Assembly: GCF_904846525.1 (NCBI RefSeq)
Contig: NZ_CAJHAZ010000012.1
Span: 62,001-126,000 of the forward strand
Reading direction: 5' to 3'
DNA length: 64,000 nucleotides
Source: Psychrobacter sp. 1044
GTDB taxonomy: Bacteria; Pseudomonadota; Gammaproteobacteria; Pseudomonadales; Moraxellaceae
Positions 56,238 to 64,000 of the stretch are shown in pieces. The position numbers and the translations under genes are program-made. Numbering within the stretch: the stretch's first letter is position 1; each line of letters opens with the position of its first letter. The notes beneath the pieces were generated by a model. It was given only the letters and a program-made list of their open reading frames with translations, had not been told where the DNA came from and made no database searches.

Positions 56238-57731
56238 CTACTTCTCAAAGGCTGCCTTGGTGAATAACCCTGCTCGCTCCATCTCCCCTGCCACACTGAA
56301 TAATGTCGCTTCATCATTCATACGCCCAATCAGCTGCATCCCAATTGGCAAACCTTTTTTACTCATTCCTACCGGTAATGACATCGCTGGCAATCCTGTG
56401 ATATTACCCAGTAGTGTAAAGGCCATTTTGCCCAGTACAGGCTGACTAAGCTTTTCGATCATACCTGAGCTAAAGGCATACTTACCCATATCGATGCCCT
56501 TATTGAGCAATCCTGCGCTACGCATGAGCATTTCATCCATACGACTTGGTGGCAATACACCATGCTTAACTGCAGGTGTCGGCACGGTCGGACATAAAAT
56601 CATGTCATAGGTTTCAAGTAGCAAGCCTGTCTGGTACTGACTGTGATGCCAACCATGCTTAGCATGCGCCAAATCAACGGCTGATAATGAGCGACCGAGC
56701 AATGCCATATTATAGGTTTGCGGCTCTAGGTTTTTGATATACTCTGCCCCAAAGTCACGCTCGATATTATCAATGGTAAAAGCGGTATGGGTGCAGACCA
56801 CCACCATAAAGTCATGCCAAAACTGCTCGATATTGATATTCGGCTCAGCGGGTATGACGCGATGACCCATGGCTTCTAGCTGCTTAGCCGTTTGCTCTAA
56901 TACGGCTAACACTTCTTTATCAACCACAGTATTGGCAATCAATGGCTGTTGATGCAAGGCAATGGTTAATTGCCTTGGTGCGCGCATCGCAGCTTGCAAA
57001 AATGTGCCATCAGGTGGCGCGATGACATAAGGCGCACCAATCTCTGCGCCATTTGTAGCGTCGAGCATCGCGGCACTGTCACGTACGCTGCGGGTAATCA
57101 CGTGATCTGCGACTGCACCTTCCCAGCCTTCCCCGAATTTAGGGCCTATCGGGTTACGACCACGGCTGGGTTTGAGTCCAAACGCGCCGCACCAAGCAGC
57201 AGGGAAGCGTATCGAGCCACCACCATCACCCGCGCCCGCCATCGGTACGATACCGCTCGCTACTGACACGGCACTACCGCCCGATGAACCGCCAGAACTG
57301 TAACCTTTTTTGAAAGGGTTATGAGTCGCACCATGGGCTTTTGGTTCAGTGGTAATGATTAAACCAAATTCTGGCGTATTGGTTTTGCCAAAGGTATTCA
57401 CGCCTGTGGCTTTCATCCGCTTAACGATTTCACTGTCGCTCTCAGCGATGATATTAACACTACGACTGCCCATCGTGATTGGCTCATCGGCAAAGCCAAA
57501 TGACAAATCTTTGAGCAAATAAGGCACACTATTAAATATACCTGAGGGTAATCCCGCCTGTGCAGCATGATAAGCACGCTCATCGAAACGATGGATGATG
57601 GCGTTTAATTTGGGATTGAGTGTATTGGCTTGATAGACGGCAGCATCTAACAACTCTTTAGCGCTGACTTCACCTGCATTGACCAATGCCGCCAATGCTA
57701 TGGCATCATATTGGGTATATTCTTTAAACAT
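56238..57731 (-). CDS. amidase signature family protein
   Basis: 497 residues. The amidase signature is [18 protein letters not shown] (about 144-161), including the Ser-cisSer-Lys triad: Lys in LKDLS (about 68), cis-Ser and nucleophile Ser in the Gly/Ser-rich loop. [15 protein letters not shown] follows. The enzymes hydrolyse amides, and substrate cannot be deduced. There is no glutamyl-tRNA amidotransferase partner gene (gatB/gatC) nearby, so it is a stand-alone amidase rather than GatA. An AAGGAA lies upstream of the ATG. Confidence 0.92.
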   Translation of the reverse strand: MFKEYTQYDAIALAALVNAGEVSAKELLDAAVYQANTLNPKLNAIIHRFDERAYHAAQAGLPSGIFNSVPYLLKDLSFGFADEPITMGSRSVNIIAESDSEIVKRMKATGVNTFGKTNTPEFGLIITTEPKAHGATHNPFKKGYSSGGSSGGSAVSVASGIVPMAGAGDGGGSIRFPAAWCGAFGLKPSRGRNPIGPKFGEGWEGAVADHVITRSVRDSAAMLDATNGAEIGAPYVIAPPDGTFLQAAMRAPRQLTIALHQQPLIANTVVDKEVLAVLEQTAKQLEAMGHRVIPAEPNINIEQFWHDFMVVVCTHTAFTIDNIERDFGAEYIKNLEPQTYNMALLGRSLSAVDLAHAKHGWHHSQYQTGLLLETYDMILCPTVPTPAVKHGVLPPSRMDEMLMRSAGLLNKGIDMGKYAFSSGMIEKLSQPVLGKMAFTLLGNITGLPAMSLPVGMSKKGLPIGMQLIGRMNDEATLFSVAGEMERAGLFTKAAFEK

Positions 57732-57890
57732 AACCTGCTTCCTTGCTGAGTAATGAACCTAAAATTTCTGAAAATTGAGTGATATTTATGCTATCAACAA
57801 AGGTCAGTTTAGTATAAAAAACGAGTGCTGATAATTGATAAAAAAACTGATTGGTCACTCAGACATAAGCGCTATCATATTTTTTCAATA

Positions 57891-57924
57891 AAAAAGACGA
57901 ACCACTTCTGTGACTCGTCTTTTT
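57891..57924. terminator. bidirectional terminator downstream of ftsK
   Basis: aaaaagacga pairs with tcgtcttttt around a 14-base loop, with A/T runs on each side. On the minus strand it follows the ftsK stop by 24 bases. Confidence 0.88.
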
Positions 57925-57947
57925 TATTGTCTAATAAAGTCTAAACG

Positions 57948-60900
57948 CTACATTAATAGCTCACGCTTACCGCTTTTGCCCATTGAGCTGACCAACCCCG
58001 CGTCCTCCATGGAATCTACGATACGTGCGGCACGGTTATAGCCGATGCTAAATTTACGCTGGATACTAGAAGCAGAAACTTTTCGCGTCTCCATAATAAA
58101 GGCCACAGCATCGTTATAAAGATCGTCATCCTCACCAGATGCATTCGCCGTACTACCACCGCCACTAGGACTAGACAGTTCAAAGTTGCCTGCCATATTA
58201 TCAATATAATCAGGCGCACCGCGTTCGCGCCACGCATCACAAACACGGTTGACCTCTTCATCGCTGACATACGCACCATGCACACGGTCCGGCTCAATTT
58301 GCCCAGGTCCTAAAAATAGCATGTCACCATTACCCAGCATGTCTTCGGCACCGCCACTGTCCAGAATCGTCCGCGAATCTACTTTTGAGTTCACTCGTAG
58401 TGCCGCCCGCACGGGAATATTGGCTTTAATCAAGCCAGTAATTACATCGACCGATGGACGCTGGGTAGCAAGCATTAAATGAATCCCTGCTGCGCGTGAT
58501 TTTTGTGCAAGACGGGTGATAAGCTCTTCGGCTTGTTTACCAACCTGCATAATCATATCGGCAAACTCATCCGCGACAATGACAATCATCGGCAAGGTTT
58601 TTAGCTTCGGTGCTTGGCTGATACTCACGCTGTCATTAGGTCGCCATAAAGGATCAAGCATCGGATTGCCCGATTTTTCAGCAGCAATGACTTTTTTATT
58701 AAACTCATTAAGCTTACGCACTTTGAGCAAACTCATCAGTTGATAGCGACGTTCCATCTCTGCCACGCACCATGACAAAGCACTGGCCGCTTCAGTCATA
58801 TCGGTGACGACTGGTGTTAATAGATGCGGGATATCATTATAGTTGGCAAGCTCAAGCTGCTTTGGATCAATCAAGATAAGACGCAACTCATTTGGCGTAT
58901 ATTTGAGTAGCATCGACAGTAGCATTGAGTTGACCAATACCGATTTACCCGAACCTGTAGTCCCAGCAACCAACATATGCGGCGCGCGAGCAAGGTCAGT
59001 AATGATAGCATTGCCACCGATGTCCTTACCCATCGCCATGCTGATTTGGGCTTTAGGATCTTGGAATTTTTCGGTATTCAGTAGCTCAATCAAACGTACC
59101 ATTTCGCGCTGCTTATTGGGTACTTCGATACCGATATACGGCTTACCCGGAATCACTTCAACCACACGCAAAGACGCCATCGATAACGAGCGCGCCAAAT
59201 CACGTGAAATACCGGTAACCTTACTGGCTTTTACACCAGCAGCAAGCTCAACTTCAAAACGGGTGACAACAGGACCCGGAATGGCGTTGACCACATTCGC
59301 CTTTACATTAAACTCTTGTAATTTAATCTCTAATAACTCTGATAATTGCTCAAGCTCGGCGACGGTATAACTGGGCTTACGATCAGGGTCTGGCTTATCC
59401 AAAATAGAAATCTCTGGAATAGGCGTTAGGCTACTGCGATAGGCAGCCGTTTGCATCGAGCGTGATTTTTGACTGAAGGCGGCATCATCACTAATATCTG
59501 GCATAATAGGCGCATTCACATCCTCAGCGCTATCATCCTCTGGCATCATGTCAGTGATATGATTGCTACTATCGCCCTCAGGTACCGCAAAACTTACCGT
59601 TGGTTTAGGCGCGACTATTGGTTCAATAGCTGATGCTGTGACGCGGGTTTCTACCGTAGGCGGCAGTTTAGGATTAGACGGTGGCGTATTGGTCGGCGTC
59701 ATATCAGCGGCTGGCGCAACTGGTTCAACCACGTCTACTGCTTTGGCGACACTCGCTTCATTAGGTACAGAAGAAGTCTCTGAATCCTCTAATAGTTCCG
59801 GTTCTTGATCAAACCATTTATCAGTAAAGTCGTCCATTTCGCTATTAAATGAGTCTGTCGCAGGCGCTGTGACTACTGCTTGTCTGGGCAGCTCAGTCAT
59901 ATTGGCTGCTTGCACTGTTCCTGTAGGTTGCCCTGTTTCTACAGACTGCATAGCTGTAGGTGTTGATACATCCGCATGCTCTGCCAACCATGCATCGGCA
60001 AGTATATCAACGGCCTCCACTTTATCCTCTAACTCGAACGATGTAGGCTCATTATCCGTTTCGTCAGCCGTCTCACCGTATACCAGCTCATTTATTGATG
60101 GCTGAGCTATTGACGGCAAGTTCTCTGTTGGTTGAGCTTCGGACATCTCTACGGCTGATATCGCTGTAGAGTCTAGCACCGCTGTCTCTAACGACTCAGT
60201 ATTGCTATCAGCATATACAGAAGTAGTAGCGGCAGATACAGAAGTAGTAGCAGCTGAATCAGAAGTGTTCATATCATTAGCGTGATAAGCCATTTGTTCG
60301 CTGGATAACAAGTCATCGACAGTATTGGCGTCATTCCAAGCAAAGCTTGGCTCAACTTTACGGATAGCAGTCATGGCAGGACTTGACGGCGTCGATGTAT
60401 TCGTATGACTCGCAAGATTTTGAACAGTATTGCTAGGTGTCTCTACTGAGACAGGAACAGGTTCACTATTCTCACGACTAGATTTAGCAGCTGAAGTAGG
60501 CATCGCCGCTTGTGTTGCGGCAACTACAGAAGCTTTAACGCTCTCAGCCAACCCTGACGTTGCCAAAAACTCTGACAACACATTGCTGAACCGACCACTG
60601 TTGTCTACGGCTTGAGCATTGCCAGCAACTTGCAATTCAAGTGGCAGCTGCTCGTGATCGGCTGCGTTTTTTTTCGCGTTACTCTTGGCTGTGTTTTCAT
60701 CATTTTGCTTGGCATTGATATTTTCTGGCGTGGTTGATACGCTATCGTGCATTCTACCCTGACGCTTCACCCCTGAGCCAAGCCACGATAGCGCCTTAAC
60801 CTTCTCATAAATCGCTAGCCAATGAATATTAAAGGCAAAAGTCGCGGTAATAATGACGAATGCCGTCAAGAAAATCACACTCCCCCACTGCGATAAAAGC

Positions 60901-61349
60901 TGTGCCAAACGCGCCTGTAATTCAAACCCAATAATGCCACCAGCCACGCTTTCCAGCCCTAGCGTTCCTGGATTGGTCAATTGCTGTACTAACGCCACCA
61001 ATTGTGCAAACAAAGCGCTGGCACTTAATAATAAAAACACATAAGCAACCACTCGCATCAGCCAAAACGTTGGCTTGTTGTCCCACCAAATAAGGATAGA
61101 CTCATAAACCACAAACGCCAGCAGCCACCATGCACCAAAACCAAAGAAGCTATAAAGCAAGTCAGATAACCAAGCACCCGATTCGCCGCCTACATTATTA
61201 ATCGTGGTCATATCGCTACTGATATGCGACCAACTAGGATCGTTACTGGTATATGTCATCAAAATGACAAATAGATAGACGGCCAGTATTAACCCAAGGA
61301 GGGTAAATATTCCCTTTTTTAAATACTCAATAAGCGGTGCTGATATCAC
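57948..61349 (-). CDS. ftsK: DNA translocase FtsK
   Basis: 1133 residues from a GTG at 61349, behind AAGG. FtsK couples chromosome dimer resolution to cell division. Four membrane helices occupy about 12-185 (GIFTLLGLILAVYLFVIL, WLLAFVVYESILIWW and later). A long disordered linker (about 200-620) is rich in Ser/Thr/Ala/Glu and contains a short repeat (AATTSV). The motor follows: alpha domain (YTVAELEQLSELLE), Walker A GTTGSGKSVLVNSM (about 790), Walker B IVIVADEFADMIM (about 920), and QRPSVDVITG. The C-terminal gamma domain is a winged helix (SSIQRKFSIGYNRAARIVDSMEDAG) that binds KOPS. The linker is longer than in E. coli relative to the membrane part. Confidence 0.96.
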   Translation of the reverse strand: MISAPLIEYLKKGIFTLLGLILAVYLFVILMTYTSNDPSWSHISSDMTTINNVGGESGAWLSDLLYSFFGFGAWWLLAFVVYESILIWWDNKPTFWLMRVVAYVFLLLSASALFAQLVALVQQLTNPGTLGLESVAGGIIGFELQARLAQLLSQWGSVIFLTAFVIITATFAFNIHWLAIYEKVKALSWLGSGVKRQGRMHDSVSTTPENINAKQNDENTAKSNAKKNAADHEQLPLELQVAGNAQAVDNSGRFSNVLSEFLATSGLAESVKASVVAATQAAMPTSAAKSSRENSEPVPVSVETPSNTVQNLASHTNTSTPSSPAMTAIRKVEPSFAWNDANTVDDLLSSEQMAYHANDMNTSDSAATTSVSAATTSVYADSNTESLETAVLDSTAISAVEMSEAQPTENLPSIAQPSINELVYGETADETDNEPTSFELEDKVEAVDILADAWLAEHADVSTPTAMQSVETGQPTGTVQAANMTELPRQAVVTAPATDSFNSEMDDFTDKWFDQEPELLEDSETSSVPNEASVAKAVDVVEPVAPAADMTPTNTPPSNPKLPPTVETRVTASAIEPIVAPKPTVSFAVPEGDSSNHITDMMPEDDSAEDVNAPIMPDISDDAAFSQKSRSMQTAAYRSSLTPIPEISILDKPDPDRKPSYTVAELEQLSELLEIKLQEFNVKANVVNAIPGPVVTRFEVELAAGVKASKVTGISRDLARSLSMASLRVVEVIPGKPYIGIEVPNKQREMVRLIELLNTEKFQDPKAQISMAMGKDIGGNAIITDLARAPHMLVAGTTGSGKSVLVNSMLLSMLLKYTPNELRLILIDPKQLELANYNDIPHLLTPVVTDMTEAASALSWCVAEMERRYQLMSLLKVRKLNEFNKKVIAAEKSGNPMLDPLWRPNDSVSISQAPKLKTLPMIVIVADEFADMIMQVGKQAEELITRLAQKSRAAGIHLMLATQRPSVDVITGLIKANIPVRAALRVNSKVDSRTILDSGGAEDMLGNGDMLFLGPGQIEPDRVHGAYVSDEEVNRVCDAWRERGAPDYIDNMAGNFELSSPSGGGSTANASGEDDDLYNDAVAFIMETRKVSASSIQRKFSIGYNRAARIVDSMEDAGLVSSMGKSGKRELLM

Positions 61350-62961
<1,612 letters not shown>

Positions 62962-63771
62962 ATGGGTAATTTCTCTCAATATAACAATGAGCAGATCACG
63001 CCTGAGACCTTAAAAAGTCTTGGGCGTTATGACTTTCCTGACCCTTTAACGGTTGATCCTGACGGCATTGGCATCGTCGCTGTCGGAGGAGATTTGGCAG
63101 CCGAAACATTGATTTCTGCTTACGCGCAGGGTCTGTTTCCTTGGTTTAATGAAGATGAGCCAATTGCATGGTGGTGCCCTGAACCGCGCTGTGTGATGGT
63201 GCCAACCAATTATAAGCCAAGCAAGTCGCTGCGTAAGCAAGCCATCCGCGAGCGTTGGCAATTAACCCTCAATCAAGCTTTTGATGACGTTATTCATGCC
63301 TGTAGTTTACCGCGCAGTGATCGCCTCAATAATGAACAGCCCGAGGGCGAACATACGTGGATTCATGAAGAAATGATTGAGGCTTATACCGAACTGCATG
63401 CACAAGGATTTGCACATAGCATTGAAGTTTGGAATGATAAAGGGCAACTCATTGGCGGGCTTTATGGTCTAAAAATAGGTAGCATTTACTTTGGCGAATC
63501 GATGTTTCATATCGCCTCTAACGCCTCAAAGTTCGCATTTTGGGGTTTAATGCGCTTATGTGAACAAAGCCATGTGGCGCTGGTCGACTGTCAGCTACCA
63601 AATGAGCATTTGATGAGCTTGGGTGCAACCACGTTACCGCGTGCTGACTTTTTGACTCAATTGGATCTGTTAACGGCTAATAGCACTGTCAAATGGCAAA
63701 ATAACTCTCACAAATCACTCGCCGTATCGTTACTTGATACCATAGAACCTTGGCAGCTTATCTTGAAATAA
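62962..63771 (+). CDS. aat: leucyl/phenylalanyl-tRNA-protein transferase
   Basis: 269 residues. It adds Leu or Phe from aminoacyl-tRNA to N-terminal Lys or Arg, marking proteins for ClpAPS degradation. The typical features are GLVAVGGDLAAETLISAYAQG (here GIVAVGGDLAAETL), the hallmark FPWFNEDEPIAWWCPEPRCV (about 50-69), then WIHEEMIEAYTELHAQGFAHSIEVW and GGLYGLKIGSIYFGESMF. It starts directly at the trxB stop codon. The trxB-aat gene order is found in other gammaproteobacteria. Confidence 0.95.
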   Translation: MGNFSQYNNEQITPETLKSLGRYDFPDPLTVDPDGIGIVAVGGDLAAETLISAYAQGLFPWFNEDEPIAWWCPEPRCVMVPTNYKPSKSLRKQAIRERWQLTLNQAFDDVIHACSLPRSDRLNNEQPEGEHTWIHEEMIEAYTELHAQGFAHSIEVWNDKGQLIGGLYGLKIGSIYFGESMFHIASNASKFAFWGLMRLCEQSHVALVDCQLPNEHLMSLGATTLPRADFLTQLDLLTANSTVKWQNNSHKSLAVSLLDTIEPWQLILK

Positions 63772-63867
63772 ATACGATGACGAAGTGATTGATAGCTTAT
63801 GTCCGTTTGTTAATCGCTACTTTATTAACTCGTACCTTATCAACTGCTACCTACCGACGAGGTTATC

Positions 63868-64000
63868 ATGGCACCCGACACATCATTCCTACTGATTGGA
63901 ACACTGGCAACAAAAGCTCAAACAACCAAAGACACTGTTCGTCATTATGACCAACTGGGCTTGCTAAAATCTCGTAAGCGTCAGGCAGGCTCGCGTTTAT
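63868..64000 (+). CDS. MerR-family transcriptional regulator, N-terminus only
   Basis: 44 complete codons are visible before the window ends. ATG at 63868 is preceded by GAGGTTATC. The segment LIGTLATKAQTTKDTVRHYDQLGLL is the winged-helix start of MerR proteins (helix-turn-helix, then R-x-Y-x-x-x-G-L-L). The effector domain is missing, so the inducer is unknown. It lies 96 bases downstream of aat. Confidence 0.75.
   Translation, partial: MAPDTSFLLIGTLATKAQTTKDTVRHYDQLGLLKSRKRQAGSRL

Overview
The window looks like a chromosomal segment of a Psychrobacter-type gammaproteobacterium (Moraxellaceae). This rests on moderately AT-rich DNA, on several proteins that read like Psychrobacter versions (RlmH, MetH, LipA with its LifO foldase, FtsK), and on the gene order map-glnD-dapC known from the Pseudomonadales. 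No rRNA, tRNA, CRISPR array or intact insertion sequence was seen. The species assignment is an inference from remembered protein families, not from a search.

Layout. Bases 1-9.1 kb are accessory: two tandem paralogous secreted four-cysteine proteins, a TPR-like protein, a Sel1-repeat protein, and a type I restriction-modification remnant. That remnant has an intact-looking hsdM, an hsdS broken by a frameshift, no hsdR in the window, and a second stranded hsdS 3' tail 2 kb away. A 1.3-kb gene-free, repeat-rich stretch lies upstream of hsdM. From 9.1 to 25.6 kb come metabolic and envelope genes: a class III sirtuin, an adenine-deaminase-like enzyme, a lemA/ygcG/TPM-domain cluster, a sodium:amino-acid symporter (alsT type), three tandem fasciclin-domain lipoprotein genes (one frameshifted), cobalamin-dependent methionine synthase metH, and a bile-acid/sodium symporter family transporter.

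From 25.7 to 37.6 kb, all on the minus strand, there is a second accessory-looking block. It holds an RnlA/RnlB (RNase LS) toxin-antitoxin pair, two tiny tandem DUF2256 zinc-ribbon-like proteins missing from an ordinary long-ORF scan, a giant AAA-type ATPase of about 2050 residues, a flotillin/YqiK-like protein and a YqiJ-like OB-fold membrane protein. The last three form one co-directional membrane-plus-ATPase module and are the best candidate in the window for a poorly described system. From 37.7 to 42.1 kb are three lipoprotein or exported-protein genes and the lipase/foldase operon lipA-lifO.

From 42.4 to 64 kb the content is mostly core: map, glnD, dapC, a CBS-DUF294 nucleotidyltransferase paired with a DEDDh exonuclease, PBP4 (dacB), two small membrane proteins, rlmH, a DODA-type dioxygenase, an amidase, ftsK, trxB-aat, and the start of a MerR-family regulator at the right edge. 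Rho-independent terminators separate many of the units. Coordinates of starts were adjusted to the best visible ribosome binding site where the longest open frame looked too long.
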